From: Solimonas flava DSM 18980
GTDB taxonomy: Bacteria > Pseudomonadota > Gammaproteobacteria > Nevskiales > Nevskiaceae
Assembly: GCF_000426685.1 (NCBI RefSeq)
Contig: NZ_AUFV01000002.1
Span: 372,001 to 436,000 of the forward strand
Length of the DNA: 64,000 nucleotides
Direction of reading: 5' to 3'
Shown: one piece after another, positions 36,358 to 47,000 of the stretch
How positions within the stretch are numbered: position 1 is the first letter of the stretch
How the letters are laid out: the number at the start of each line of letters is the position of its first letter
Translations under genes and position numbers: made by a program
Notes under the pieces: model-generated
What the model saw: the letters and a program-made list of their open reading frames with translations, nothing else
Told to the model about the DNA's origin: nothing
Database searches by the model: none

Positions 36358-37341
36358 TCAGCCCCCGAGCCGCGCGCGCAGCGCCGCCGGTGTCCAGTAG
36401 GCCGGCGGCAGCGCCGCGCCGAGCGCGTCGACCAGCTCGACCAGTGCCGCATTGCGCGGCGCGGCGCCGCCGATGCGCGCGGCGAGCCGCACGATTTCGC
36501 CGTTCAGTTCCGCGACCTCGGTGCGCTTGCCGTGCTCGACGTCGGCGACCATCGACGGATAGGTGCGGCCGTGCAGGCCGTTGCGCCAGCGCGCGAAGTG
36601 CCAGGGCAGCTGCGTGCGGCCGGCGAGCAGCGCGCGGTAGACGCCGTACGGAAACGGCATCGGCAGATCGAACGCGGTGCCGCTGGCGCGCAGCAGGCCG
36701 ACCGCTTCGTCGAGGATGGCGACGTAGATGGCGCGCAGGTCGCGCTGCGTCAGCAGTTCCTCGAAGCTCGCGTGCGTCAGCGCGCAGATCGCGTTGGCGA
36801 GGTTGATCAGCAGCTTGCCCCAGGCCGCGGCTTCACCCTCGGCGCGCTTCACGGCGACGCCGGGCGCCGCCAGGGCGCGGCGCAGCCGGACGTCGTCGCT
36901 GCCGACGATCAGCTGCGGGCGCGTCGTCAGCTCGGTTTGCAGCGGCGCCAGCCACTGCGCGTTGAACATCACCGTCAGCGGCACGACGCGCGCGTGCGGC
37001 AGGCGCTCGCGCAGGCGGCGCAGCGCCGACAGGCCGTTGAGCGTCGAGACGATCGTGCAACCGCGCGGCACCGGCGGCAGCGTGTCGATCAGCGCGTCGA
37101 GTTGCGGATGCTTGACGGCGATCAGCAGGTAATCGACGCCGTCGAGCGCGAGGCTGCCGGCCAGCGGCGGCCGCGGCGCGCGCAGTTCGCCGCCGGCGTG
37201 CCGCACGCACAGCGACGCGGCGGCCGCGAAGGCGGCGCGATCCTTGTCGCGCGCATAGATCCGCAGCGGCTCGCGACCGGCGGCGGCGATGAAAGTCGCC
37301 AGCGTCGTGCCGACCGCGCCGGCGCCGACCAGCATCATCAT
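36358..37341 (-). CDS. Ketopantoate reductase family protein
   Basis: A 327-residue PanE/ApbA-type NADPH-dependent reductase. It has the Rossmann motif VGAGAVGTTLATFIAAAG, the KHPQLD segment, the catalytic Lys region (EGEAAAWGKLLINLANAICAL) and the C-terminal helical domain with PSMVADVEHGKRTEV. It may make pantoate for coenzyme A, though many paralogues act on other 2-oxo acids. Three ATG codons lie in a row (37341, 37338, 37335). A 13-codon open frame with a good GAGGAG site (ATG at 37379) ends over them, so its translation could help initiation. Confidence 0.88.
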   Translation of the reverse strand: MMMLVGAGAVGTTLATFIAAAGREPLRIYARDKDRAAFAAAASLCVRHAGGELRAPRPPLAGSLALDGVDYLLIAVKHPQLDALIDTLPPVPRGCTIVSTLNGLSALRRLRERLPHARVVPLTVMFNAQWLAPLQTELTTRPQLIVGSDDVRLRRALAAPGVAVKRAEGEAAAWGKLLINLANAICALTHASFEELLTQRDLRAIYVAILDEAVGLLRASGTAFDLPMPFPYGVYRALLAGRTQLPWHFARWRNGLHGRTYPSMVADVEHGKRTEVAELNGEIVRLAARIGGAAPRNAALVELVDALGAALPPAYWTPAALRARLGG

Positions 37342-37574
37342 CGCCGCATCGCGCCGTGCGGCGCGCGTTGAATGTCCATGTCGGTTCTCCTCATTTTTAA
37401 CGGGGGCGGTGTCCGATGGCACCGGCGCTCGAGCACGATTATGCGTGGCCGCCGCGCCAGACGCGGGCGGCGGCCGGACAATGACAGCTGCGGCCGGCTC
37501 TGCGAGCGTGCCGGCACGAAGCGCGCGCCCGGACATGACACAATCGCCGGCGCCAGAACCGCGAGGGGGAGAAC

Positions 37575-38381
37575 ATGCTGAGACGCTGGATCGTCGGAGG
37601 ATGCGGGGCCGTGCTGTGCGGCGTCGCCGCCGCGCTGCCGCTGGCCGCCGCCGCCCAGGCCGGCGCCGCGGCCACGGCCGACACGGTGCTCGCCTGCATG
37701 CGCGGCAATATCCCGCAGACGCTGACGATCAAGGACATCCTGCTCTCCGCCTCGGACCGCAACGGCAGCAGCCGCACGCTGCAGGGGCGGCTCTACGCCA
37801 GCCGCGAGCAGGACAAGCTGCGCGCGATGATCCGCATCGCCTCGCCGTCCGATCTCGCCGGCGCCGCTTACCTGCTGCGCGAGCGTGACGGCGGCGATGA
37901 GATGTATACCTATCTGCCGGCGCTGGCCAAGGTACGCCGCATCAGCGGCGCCGCGGTCGACGGGTCTCTGTGGGGCACCGATCTGTCGTACGGCGACGTC
38001 AAGCAGATCGCCAACGCCTTCACCGGCTCGCAGGCCCGCCTGGAGAAGGAAGAAACGCTCGCCGGCCGTGCGACGCACGTGCTCAGCGTGGTGCCGAGCG
38101 CCGCCGACAGCGCGCGCTTCAGCCTGCTGCGCGCCTGGGTCGATGCCAAGACCTGCATGGCCATCCGCGTCGACTTCCTCGACGGCGAGACGGTGCGCAA
38201 GCGGCTCACGGTCGAGCCGCAGGATCTGGCGCAGAGCGGGGGCTACTGGTACGCCTCGCAGGCGCTGATGAAGGACCTCAAGGAAGGCTCGCAGACGCGG
38301 CTGAAGGTGCTCGGCATCAGCGCCGACAAGGATCTGGCCGACCGCTATTTCAATCCCGGCACGTTCTACGTCGGCAACTGA
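37575..38381 (+). CDS. LolA-like outer-membrane lipoprotein-sorting family protein
   Basis: A 268-residue periplasmic protein with a signal peptide (about 1-33) and a LolA/LppX-like half-barrel (LQGRLYASREQDKLRAMIRI, DEMYTYLPALAKVRRISGAA and GTDLSYGDV). Proteins of this type are found beside MMPL/RND transporters, as here, and are thought to pick up a lipid or hydrophobic cargo from the transporter. GGGGGAG precedes the ATG. The pump gene begins 16 bases later. Confidence 0.9.
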   Translation: MLRRWIVGGCGAVLCGVAAALPLAAAAQAGAAATADTVLACMRGNIPQTLTIKDILLSASDRNGSSRTLQGRLYASREQDKLRAMIRIASPSDLAGAAYLLRERDGGDEMYTYLPALAKVRRISGAAVDGSLWGTDLSYGDVKQIANAFTGSQARLEKEETLAGRATHVLSVVPSAADSARFSLLRAWVDAKTCMAIRVDFLDGETVRKRLTVEPQDLAQSGGYWYASQALMKDLKEGSQTRLKVLGISADKDLADRYFNPGTFYVGN

Positions 38382-38396
38382 GCGCCGGAGCCGCGC

Positions 38397-41129
38397 GTGC
38401 AGAGACTGATCGTCTGGATGGCGCGGCGGCCCTGGCAGGTCGTGCTGCTGACGCTGCTGCTCAGCGTCGCCGCGGTACTGGTGATCGTCGATCCGGCTTC
38501 GCGCACGCTGCGCCTGCAGGTCGATCCGTCGATCGAGCGGCTGCTGCCGGCCCGCGATGCCGACCGTGCGCTGTACGACCATGTGCGCGCGAGCTTCGGC
38601 AATGCCGACCCGGTGATCATCGCGGTGCAGATCGAGCCGCTGTTCAGTCCCGAGGGCATGGCCACCGTCGAGCGTCTGAGCCGGCGCTATGCGGCGCTGC
38701 CCGGCGTCAGCGCGGTGCTGTCGCTGGCCAGCGCGCCGAACCTGCATGCCAGCGGCGACGAGCTGGAAATCAGCCCGTTCACGCAGCAGGCGCGCGAGCA
38801 TCCCGAGCGCATCGCCGGCTTCGCGCAGGGCATCGCCGGCAATCCCTTGTACCGCGGCACGCTGGTCTCGGCCGACGGCCGCAGGGCGGCGTTCGCGCTG
38901 GTCGCCGACGGCGTCAGCGAGCAGCAGTTCCTGAAGGACGACTATCCGGCGCTGATCCGCGCCGCGACGCGTGAGGTCGTCGGCGACGCGCCGGTCTGGA
39001 TCACCGGCACCCAGGTCGGCCGCGCGGCGACCGCGCGCGCGCTGATCGATGCGCTGAAGTTCACGGTGCCGGCGGTATTCGCGATCATCGTCGGCCTGCT
39101 GCTGCTGGCCTTCCGCAACGGCCGCGCGACCCTGGCCGCGGCGCTGACCGTCGGTCTGACGCTGCTGTGGACGCTGGCCAGCGCGGTGCTGCTGCGCATG
39201 CCGTTCAATCTGGTCACCGCGATCGTGCCGGCGCTGGTCGTGACGCTGGGTCTTTCGTACACGATCTATCTGCTGTCGGCCTACTTCGGCGCGTTCGGCC
39301 GTCCCTGGCTGCGCCACGACCGCGCGGCGCGCACGCGCTGGGTCATCAACCGCTCGGGCATCGGCCTGGTGCTGTCGGCGGCGACGACCTCGGCGAGCTT
39401 TCTGGCGCTGCTGATCAGCGCGCTGCCGGCGATCCGCCATTTCGCGGTGCTGGCGGCGCTCGGCTCGCTGTACGGCGCGCTGCTGGCGCTGAGCTTCCTG
39501 CCGTCGCTGCTGGCGCTGAGCGGTTGCTCGCGGCGCGAGCGGCCGCCGCCGGGCGAAGTGCTGTTCACCGCCGCCGCGACCCGGCTGGCGGCCTTCGCGC
39601 AGCGTCGGCGCGCCGCCATCATCGCGCTGGCGTTGCTGCTGATCCCGGTCGGCGGTCTGTTCGCCACGCGCATTCATGCCGGCGCCGAGTTCAGCAAGAG
39701 CTTCTCCGAGCGCAGCACGGTGCGCCGCGATTTCGAAGCCATCAACCGCGAGTTCGACGGCGCCAGCCTGATCTCGATCCACATCGACACGCACGTCAAC
39801 GATGCGCTGACCGATCCGGCGCTGATCGCCCAGCTCGACGCGCTGCAGCAGTGGTTGCGCGCGCAGCCGGAGGTCGGCTCCGCAGTGTCCTACGTCGATC
39901 ACCTCAAGCTGCTGAACCGGGCCTTCCACGACGACGATCCGGCCGCCTTCGCGATCCCGGACAGCGCCGCGGCGGTCAAGCAGCTGCTGGTGTTCGGCGG
40001 CGGCGACGCGATCCGCCATGTCGTCGATCCGCGCTTTCGTTCGGCGCTGATCCAGCTGCGCATCCGCGTCGACGGCTCGCGCCCGGTCGAGGATCTGGTC
40101 GCGCGCATCAACCAGCGTCTGCAGGCGATGCCGCCGCCGCTCAATGGCGTCGTCACCGGCAGCCCGGTGCTGGCGACGCGCATGGTGCAGGAGATCGCCG
40201 CGGGCCAGTTCCTGTCGATCGCCGTCGCCACCACCGCGATCTGGCTGCTGCTGACGCTGATGTTCACCTCGGCGCGCGCCGGCTTCATCGCGCTGCTGCC
40301 GACGGTCGTGCCGGTGGCGATCTACTTCGGCACGCTCGGCGTGCTCGACATCGCCCTGTCGCCGACCACCTGCCTGATCGCCTGCATCGTCATCGGCATC
40401 GCCGTCGACGACACCATCCAGTTCCTGGCGCGCTTCAATGCCGACGCCCGCGCCGGCGCCGCCGAGGCGCCGGCGGTGTCGAGCGCGCTGGTCGCCGTGC
40501 TGCGGCCGGTGACGCTGAGCACGGTGGCGCTGTGCTCGGGCTTCATGGTCTTCGCCGGCAGTTCGCTGGCGACGCAGGTGCAGTTCGGCCTGCTGTCGGC
40601 GTTCACGCTGTTCCTGGCGTGGATCATGAACATCACGCTGACGCCGGCGCTCGGCAGCAAGCTGCGCATCGTGACGCTGTGGGACATCCTGCGCCTCGAT
40701 CTCGGCGCCTCGCCGCAGTACACGATCCCGCTGCTGTCCGGCCTGTCGCTGCGTCAGGCGCGCGTGTTCGCGTTGCTGTCGAGCCTCGAAAAGCATCCGC
40801 CGAACACGCTGCTGATCCGCGAGGGCGATCTGGCGCGCGACATCTACGTCGTGCTCGACGGCCAGCTCGAGGCCTGGGTCGAACGCCACGGCGAGCGCAA
40901 GCGCCTGGCGACGCTGACGCGCGGCGCGGTGATCGGCGAGGCCGGCTATTTCGGCCAGCGCCGCACCGCCAACGTCGACACGCTCGGCGCGGTGCGCGTA
41001 CTGCGCTTCGACTCGCAGGACCTCGAACGCCTGCGCCTGCGCTATCCGCGCATCGCCGCGCTGATCCTGCGCAATCTCAACCGCATCCAGGCCGAGCGTC
41101 TGGCGCGCGCGACGGCGATGCTGCAATAG
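38397..41129 (+). CDS. MMPL/RND transporter with C-terminal cNMP-binding-like domain
   Basis: A 910-residue inner-membrane protein. Two MMPL/RND repeats, each with a periplasmic domain and a sterol-sensing-type bundle of helices, fill residues 1 to about 770 (FRNGRATLAAALTVGLTLLW and IGIAVDDTIQFLARFNADA). A cyclic-nucleotide-binding-like domain follows (about 788-905) with the cassette-like GEAGYFGQRRTANV (Glu848, Arg856, Arg857). This tail suggests cytoplasmic control of lipid export by a nucleotide or by protein contact. The GTG start is close to the LolA-like gene, which is its likely periplasmic partner. Confidence 0.9.
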   Translation: MQRLIVWMARRPWQVVLLTLLLSVAAVLVIVDPASRTLRLQVDPSIERLLPARDADRALYDHVRASFGNADPVIIAVQIEPLFSPEGMATVERLSRRYAALPGVSAVLSLASAPNLHASGDELEISPFTQQAREHPERIAGFAQGIAGNPLYRGTLVSADGRRAAFALVADGVSEQQFLKDDYPALIRAATREVVGDAPVWITGTQVGRAATARALIDALKFTVPAVFAIIVGLLLLAFRNGRATLAAALTVGLTLLWTLASAVLLRMPFNLVTAIVPALVVTLGLSYTIYLLSAYFGAFGRPWLRHDRAARTRWVINRSGIGLVLSAATTSASFLALLISALPAIRHFAVLAALGSLYGALLALSFLPSLLALSGCSRRERPPPGEVLFTAAATRLAAFAQRRRAAIIALALLLIPVGGLFATRIHAGAEFSKSFSERSTVRRDFEAINREFDGASLISIHIDTHVNDALTDPALIAQLDALQQWLRAQPEVGSAVSYVDHLKLLNRAFHDDDPAAFAIPDSAAAVKQLLVFGGGDAIRHVVDPRFRSALIQLRIRVDGSRPVEDLVARINQRLQAMPPPLNGVVTGSPVLATRMVQEIAAGQFLSIAVATTAIWLLLTLMFTSARAGFIALLPTVVPVAIYFGTLGVLDIALSPTTCLIACIVIGIAVDDTIQFLARFNADARAGAAEAPAVSSALVAVLRPVTLSTVALCSGFMVFAGSSLATQVQFGLLSAFTLFLAWIMNITLTPALGSKLRIVTLWDILRLDLGASPQYTIPLLSGLSLRQARVFALLSSLEKHPPNTLLIREGDLARDIYVVLDGQLEAWVERHGERKRLATLTRGAVIGEAGYFGQRRTANVDTLGAVRVLRFDSQDLERLRLRYPRIAALILRNLNRIQAERLARATAMLQ

Positions 41130-41255
41130 GCGGCGTACGGCGGACCGGCAATCGCCATTTCCGCGGCGCTCCCCGCTAGGCTGGGCTCCCATGAAAGCAG
41201 CAGGCCGCGGCACGGCCGGCATGCAAAGATTTCGAAAAACTGCGAGGAGCGCATC

Positions 41256-42116
41256 ATGAGCCTGAAAGGCAAGACCCTGTTCATCACCGGCGGTTCGCGC
41301 GGCATCGGCCTGGCGATCGCCGTGCGCGCGGCGCGCGACGGCGCCAACGTCGCGATCGCCGCCAAGACCGCCGAGCCCAATGCCAAGCTGCCGGGCACGA
41401 TCTACTCGGCGGCCGCGGACATCGAGCAGGCTGGCGGCCGCGCGCTGCCGATCGTCTGCGATCTGCGCGACGAGGCGCAGCTGGCGGCGGCGGTCGAGAA
41501 GACGGCGAGCACCTTCGGCGGCATCGACATCCTCGTCAACAACGCCAGTGCGATCTCGCTGACCGGCACGCTCGCGACCGACATGAAGAAGTACGACCTC
41601 ATGAACGGCATCAACGCGCGCGGCACCTACATGGCCGGGCGCTACTGCATCCCGCATCTGAAGGAGGCCGCCCGGGAGCGCGGCGGCGCGCACATCCTGA
41701 CGCTGTCGCCGCCGCTCGACATGCGCGCCAAGTGGTTCGCGCCGCACGTCGCGTACTCGATCGCCAAGTACGGCATGAGCCTGTGCACGCTCGGCTGGGC
41801 CGAGGAGTTCCGCAAGGACGGCATCGCCGCCAACTCGCTGTGGCCGCGCACGGCGGTGGCGACGGCGGCGCTGAAGCTGGCCGGCGGCGATCCGGTGGTG
41901 CGCGCGTCGCGCAAGCCGGAGATCATGGCCGACGCCGCCTACGTGATCCTCAACAAGCCTTCGCGCGAGTTCACCGGCCAGTTCTGCATCGATGACGTGG
42001 TGCTGCACGGCGAGGGCATGCGCGATTTTTCGATGTACGCGGCCGTGCCGGGCACGCCGGAGTCGGCGCTGGCGCCGGATTTCTTCCTGCCGGACGATCT
42101 GCCGAAGTTCCGCTGA
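41256..42116 (+). CDS. Short-chain dehydrogenase, HSDL2-like
   Basis: A 286-residue NAD(P)-dependent oxidoreductase. The cofactor motif is TGGSRGIG (residues 11-18), followed by NNAS and the catalytic YSIAK. The segment AAKTAEPNAKLPGTIYSAA is typical of hydroxysteroid dehydrogenase-like 2 proteins, which act in lipid metabolism. The substrate is unknown. GAGGAG precedes the ATG. It is not closely linked to the genes on either side. Confidence 0.92.
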   Translation: MSLKGKTLFITGGSRGIGLAIAVRAARDGANVAIAAKTAEPNAKLPGTIYSAAADIEQAGGRALPIVCDLRDEAQLAAAVEKTASTFGGIDILVNNASAISLTGTLATDMKKYDLMNGINARGTYMAGRYCIPHLKEAARERGGAHILTLSPPLDMRAKWFAPHVAYSIAKYGMSLCTLGWAEEFRKDGIAANSLWPRTAVATAALKLAGGDPVVRASRKPEIMADAAYVILNKPSREFTGQFCIDDVVLHGEGMRDFSMYAAVPGTPESALAPDFFLPDDLPKFR

Positions 42117-42235
42117 CGGACCCGTGCGGGCGGGCCGGCGCGCCGCGGCGTGCGCAGCGTGCCGACCCGCCTTGACGTGCGGCGGCGCTGCACTACGCTT
42201 GCCGACCGTCTCTTGCGTTCGTACCCGTCCATCCC

Positions 42236-42742
42236 ATGTCCCGCTGGCGTCCGCCGTCCGAGAAGTCCTCGCCGTACATCACCGCCGAGGGCCACGCGCG
42301 TCTGAAGGCCGAGTTCGAACAGCTCTGGCGCGTGCGCCGGCCCGAGGTCGTGCGCGCGCTGTCGGCCGCCGCCGCCGAGGGCGACCGCAGCGAGAACGCC
42401 GAGTACCAGTACCGCAAGAAGGAACTGCGCGAGATCGACGCGCGCCTCAAGTATCTGACGCTGCGTCTCGAAGACGTGAAGATCGTCGAGCTCAAGCCCT
42501 CGCGCGACGGCAAGGTCTTCTTCGGGGCCTCGGTCGAGCTCGCCGACGAGGACGGCGAGAGCCGCCGCTACCGCATCGTCGGCGCCGACGAGACCGATTC
42601 GGCGCGTGGCTGGATCAGCGTCGATTCGCCGGTCGCGCGCGCCGTGCTCGGCCGCGCCGAGGGTGAGATCGTGAAGGTGCGGCTGCCGTCCGGCGAGACC
42701 GAGTTCGAGATCGTCGAGGTGAGTTACGCGTTTGCGGACTGA
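42236..42742 (+). CDS. greB: GreB transcript cleavage factor
   Basis: A 168-residue Gre factor that restarts backtracked RNA polymerase by stimulating transcript cleavage. The N-terminal coiled coil contains the acidic tip motif [21 protein letters not shown]. The C-terminal FKBP-like domain is complete ([20 protein letters not shown]). Basic residues at the N-terminus ([10 protein letters not shown]) and the KSSPYIT pattern indicate GreB rather than GreA. Confidence 0.95.
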   Translation: MSRWRPPSEKSSPYITAEGHARLKAEFEQLWRVRRPEVVRALSAAAAEGDRSENAEYQYRKKELREIDARLKYLTLRLEDVKIVELKPSRDGKVFFGASVELADEDGESRRYRIVGADETDSARGWISVDSPVARAVLGRAEGEIVKVRLPSGETEFEIVEVSYAFAD

Positions 42743-42777
42743 GTGCGCATCGTCCAAGGCTTCCGAACCGCGCCGGC

Positions 42778-43539
42778 TCACTCGCCGAGCGCCGCGCTGA
42801 TGCCGCGATGCTCACGGTAGATGCGCCGTACGTATTCGCAGCCTGCATGGCCCTGCCAACGCGCCAGCCAGTGCGCCCAGCCCGGCGGTAACGGCCTTGG
42901 AATGTGAACCGGAAATTCCGGCGGCAAGCAGGTCGGCATCAAGATGGTGGCGGCGGTGAGGTCCGCAACGCTGAATTGGTCGCCAACCAAATAGCCGGTC
43001 CGCTGCGACTTCTCGGCAACGAAATCCAGTGCCTCCCGCGTCAGGTTGCGCCCGGCATCGGCACCAGCGGCGTCTATCTTCATGTCGAGCATCATGATCG
43101 CGCGGATCGCAGGGAATGCCCATGCGTACAGTTTCTGCTGCCATTCCGACAGCCCCGTGGCTATGCGCCTTGCGCTGTATTCGGTATGCGGCAGCCACTC
43201 GTAGAAACCCGCGCGCCGTACTGCGGGTCCGATCGCTTCATCGAACCACTTCTGAAGTTCCAGTGCCTGTTCGCGCAGCACGGGGTCGGTCGGGTACAGC
43301 GGCGGGTCGGGCCAGGTTCGTTCCACATAGTCGAGCACCGCGGCGGAGTTCTTCAGTACCTTGCCCTCATGACGCAATATGGGCATGGCCTTCTGACCAA
43401 AGCGTGCAATCAGCTGCACGGCGTGCGGCCCCGGCAACAGCGAGCGCCGGACATGAGGTACGCGCTTGTGGTCCAAGGCCCAGCGCGCCTTCTCCGGATA
43501 CATCGAAAAGCGCATTTGCCAAAGCTCCGGATTGCTCAT
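42778..43539 (-). CDS. Glutathione S-transferase family protein
   Basis: A 253-residue protein with an N-terminal thioredoxin-like domain (MRFSMYPEKARWALDHKRVP, then KAMPILRHEGKVLKNSAAVL with the cis-Pro and glutathione-contact Ser) and a helical C-terminal domain (TGYLVGDQFSVADLTAATIL). It should bind glutathione; the substrate is unknown. GGAGAG precedes the ATG. Codon choice is less GC-biased than in neighbours, which hints at recent arrival. Confidence 0.88.
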   Translation of the reverse strand: MSNPELWQMRFSMYPEKARWALDHKRVPHVRRSLLPGPHAVQLIARFGQKAMPILRHEGKVLKNSAAVLDYVERTWPDPPLYPTDPVLREQALELQKWFDEAIGPAVRRAGFYEWLPHTEYSARRIATGLSEWQQKLYAWAFPAIRAIMMLDMKIDAAGADAGRNLTREALDFVAEKSQRTGYLVGDQFSVADLTAATILMPTCLPPEFPVHIPRPLPPGWAHWLARWQGHAGCEYVRRIYREHRGISAALGE

Positions 43540-43598
43540 GATCTCTCCGCAAGAGCGTGCGGTGTGCAGGGCGTGCAGGGCACGGCCGCGATCCAGCC

Positions 43599-44045
43599 TC
43601 AGTTTTCCCAGAGCGCCGGCGGGTCCGGCAGCTGCGCCGGCAGGTCGACGACCGGCACCGCTTCGAGGCGCGCGCTGTTGGCGCCGATCTTGGCGGCGAT
43701 CCACTCGCGCAGCTGCTTGCGGTTGTCGGCGATCACCGGCTGCTCCGGCGCCAGCCGGGCGGCGCGGTCGAGCAGCTGCAGCGCGGCGTAGACATCGCCG
43801 TTGCGCGCGCGCGCGGCGGCGAGATTGTTGAGCTGCACCGGGTCGAAGGGGTTGTCGCCGAGCGTGGCTTCGAGCGAGTCGACCGCCTGCGAGACGCGGC
43901 CGGATTCGAGCAGCGACTGCAGCTGCGCCGAACTCGGCGCGGGGCCCTGCGCGAGCGCAGCCAGCGGCAGCAGCAGGCCGCCGGCGGCGATCTGCACGAG
44001 CAGGCGCGAAGCGCGCAGTCGCGATGCGGAACGGATCGGCGTCAT
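43599..44045 (-). CDS. Small exported TPR protein at the end of the bcs operon
   Basis: A 148-residue protein with a signal peptide (about 1-33) and one or two TPR repeats (DSLEATLGDNPFDPVQLNNL and VYAALQLLDRAARLAPEQPV). Its start codon overlaps the bcsC stop codon (ATGA), so it is the last gene of the cellulose operon. It may assist BcsC in the periplasm. I do not recognise a named cellulose subunit. Confidence 0.82.
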   Translation of the reverse strand: MTPIRSASRLRASRLLVQIAAGGLLLPLAALAQGPAPSSAQLQSLLESGRVSQAVDSLEATLGDNPFDPVQLNNLAAARARNGDVYAALQLLDRAARLAPEQPVIADNRKQLREWIAAKIGANSARLEAVPVVDLPAQLPDPPALWEN

Positions 44046-47000
44046 GGCAGCGGTCCCTTGAAGACGTTGGGCGCGTTGGGCTCGGGCGGCAGCGGCTGCA
44101 CACCGGAGAAATACCAGCGCAGATAGCCGAGCAGGACCAGTTCTTCGTAATCGCGGGCGTTGTCGACGCTCAGCGTGCCGCCGAGCGACAGCCGCTCGGT
44201 CATGCGGTACTGCACGGCGCTGCCGACGCGATAGGCCAGGCCGCTGTTGTTCTGCGAGGCGTAGCCGGTCGCCAGGTTCGAGGCCGGTTCGGAGGCGGCC
44301 AGATCCTCCACTTCTTTCTGCAGCGCGCCGTTGTTCGGATACAGCGCTGCGCCGTCCTCGCGGAAGCTCTGCAGGCCGAGCGCGAGCTCGGCGCGGTAGC
44401 TGAGCGCGCCGTAGGTGCCGGTGAACGAGATCGGCACCGTGACCGCGCCGAAGTACTGCGGGCTGAAGTAGCCGCCGTGGCCGAAGCTGAAGTAGCGCAG
44501 GTTCTTGTCGAAGCCGAGCGCGGTCAGATTGAGCCCGACGGTCAGCGTCTGCGAGCCGCGCTGGTAGGCGCGGATGAACAGGCCGCCGCCGATCTCGTAT
44601 TCGCTGTTCTCGTCGACGTTGCGGCCGGTGTAGACCGAATAGCCGCCGTTGCCGTAGAGGCCGTAGCGGCCGAAGTCGTAGGCCGCATCGAAACGGCCGC
44701 CGGTGCGCGTCACGCCACCCCAGTCGTGGCCGGTCAGCGGGTCGTAGGCGCCGGCATACGACAGCAGACTGTCGGTGACGGCGCGCCGCGAGACGTCGAA
44801 CTTGAGGCTGAGTTCGCCGAACTGCGGTGCCCACTGCAGGCCGCCGACCAGATTCTCGATGCTGAAGCCGACCGGCGTCGTGCCGAGGTCGGCGCTGAAG
44901 TCGGCGATCTGCCAGGCGGCGGCGAGCGCGATGCCGCTGTCGGACTGGTCCAGCTCCTGCGAATCGCCGTTGATCAGCGCCAGCGTGCCGAACTTGAGCA
45001 GGTTGTCGCCGGACACCGTGCTGGCGTCGAGATAGACCGGCCGCACGCGCAGGCCGATGCGGCCGGCGCGCCACTGGCGGCTGGTCCAGTCGATCGGCGT
45101 TTCGAGATCGTAGAGCTGACCGAGCCCGGATTCGCCGTTGCGCGAGCGGCTCATGAAGCCGCCGAGCGCCCAGCCGCTGACCTGCGCTTCGAGGCGGTCG
45201 ATCGGCTTGACCTGGGTTTCGTCGTACGGCGCGACCCATTCCGAATCCGGTGCCGGCGTGCGCAGCCGGCGTTCGAACTGCAGCGCCAGCGGCGCGCCGT
45301 AGCGCGAGCTGCTGGCGCTGGCGAGCTCGCGGCCGCTGCCGCCCTGCAGCTTGGCGTCGAGGCGGTAGCCGGCGTAGCGCGCATCGGCCGGCGGCACGGC
45401 TGCGGGCGTCGGGGCCGCGCCGCGTTCGGCGGCCGGCAGCGCGGGCGTCGCCGGCAGCACCGCCTCGCTGCCGGCATCCGGCGCCCGCGGCAGCAGCGGT
45501 CCGACCGGTACGTCCTCGCCGCGCAGCATGTCGCGCAGCGGCTCGGGTAGCAGGCGCGCGTCGCCGCTGGCCGGGTCGATCAGGGTCAGGTCCGGCGGCT
45601 GCGCGCCGTAGGCATCCTGTTTCTGGGCGAGCAGTTCGGCCTCGCGGTAGTGGCCGAGCGCTTCGGCCTGACGGCCGCGCTGTTCGGCGAGGCGGGCGGC
45701 GGCGCGGTGCGCGGCGACCGGGTCGTTGCCGCGCTGGAAGGCGAGGTCGATCCAGCGCGCGGCGCTGTCGCGGTCCTGGGCGGCGAGCGCGGCGTCGATC
45801 GCCGCGTACAGCTGCTCGTCGCTCGGCTCGGCCGACTTCATCAGCGCGCGGCCGATCGCCAGCGCCTTGTCGGGCTCGCCGGCCGACGTGAACAGGCGCG
45901 CCAGCGCCATCTGCACGCGCGGCTGATCGGGATAGCGGGCGACGACCTCGCGCAGTTGCTTGTAGGCGGTGCCGAAGTCGCCGCGCTCGCGGGCGCGGTC
46001 GGCGAGCTTGATGCGGTAGCCGACGATCAGGTCTTCGAGCGTGCGCGACTGCGCCGGCGTCAGGCCGCCGCGCTGGATCAGCGTGGTGCTGACCGCTTCG
46101 AACTCGGCGTCCTGGTCGATCTGCAGCAGCAGCGCCGCGTACTGGATGCGGTCGCCGGCCGAGGGCTCGCCGCGCGACGCGAAGCTGCGGCGCAGCACGG
46201 CGACCGCGCGCGCCGGATCGCCGAGCGCGGCCCAGCCCTGCGCCAGCGCGCTGGCCAGCGCCGGATCGTTGCCGGCGCCGTCGACCGCGGCGCCGAGCCA
46301 TTCGGCGGCGTGGCTGGCGTCACCGCGCTGCGCGGCCTGCGTGGCGCGCTGCACCTGGTAGCGGACCCAGGCCTCGTGCTGCAGCTTGCGCGCGTCGGCG
46401 TTGCGGTCGGCCGGCGCCAGTTGTTCGAGCGCCTGCAGCGCCTCGTACCAGCGCTGCGATTCGGCATAGGCGTAGGCCTGCGCGAGGCGCGCCTGCGCGG
46501 TGTTGCTGGCCGCCTCGACCATGGCGTTGAGCAGCGATTCGGCTTCGGCGTCGCGGCCCATGCGCCGGTAGAGGCGAGCGAGGTCGAGGCGCACCCACGG
46601 CGATTCCGGCGCCGCGACCAGCGCTTCGCGCAGCTTCTGCTCGGCTTCGGCGTTGCGGCCGGCCTGCACGAGCGCGGCGGCCTGCTCTCGCGAGATCTCG
46701 GCCTGTGCGGTACGGAACTCGATGCGCGAGGCTTCCGGCGCGTTGGCCAGCAGGCGATTGGCTTCGTCGTTGCGGTGGCTGCGGATCAGCACGCCGGCGA
46801 GGCCGCTGACCAGCTCGGGCTGGTTCGGATGCGCTTTCAGCGCCTCGCGCAGCTTCTGCTCGGCGAGCGTCGCCTTGTCGTTGGCGACCAGCGCATCGGC
46901 GTAGGCGCGCACCACCGAGGCCGGTGCGCCGCCCGGCGGCGGCGCCGCGAGCGCGCTGGCGTAATCGGTCTCGGCCTGGCGCGTATCGCCGTCGGCGGCG

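Noticed and set aside
37338-42008. A minus-strand open frame of 1556 codons
   Set aside because: It is antisense to the LolA-like, MMPL and short-chain dehydrogenase genes, is dominated by Arg, Gln, Asp and His as expected from GC-rich reverse frames, and has no domain.
43599-46301. A 900-codon frame ending in the small TPR gene
   Set aside because: Only the last 148 codons are real; the upstream part is an out-of-frame reading of bcsC.
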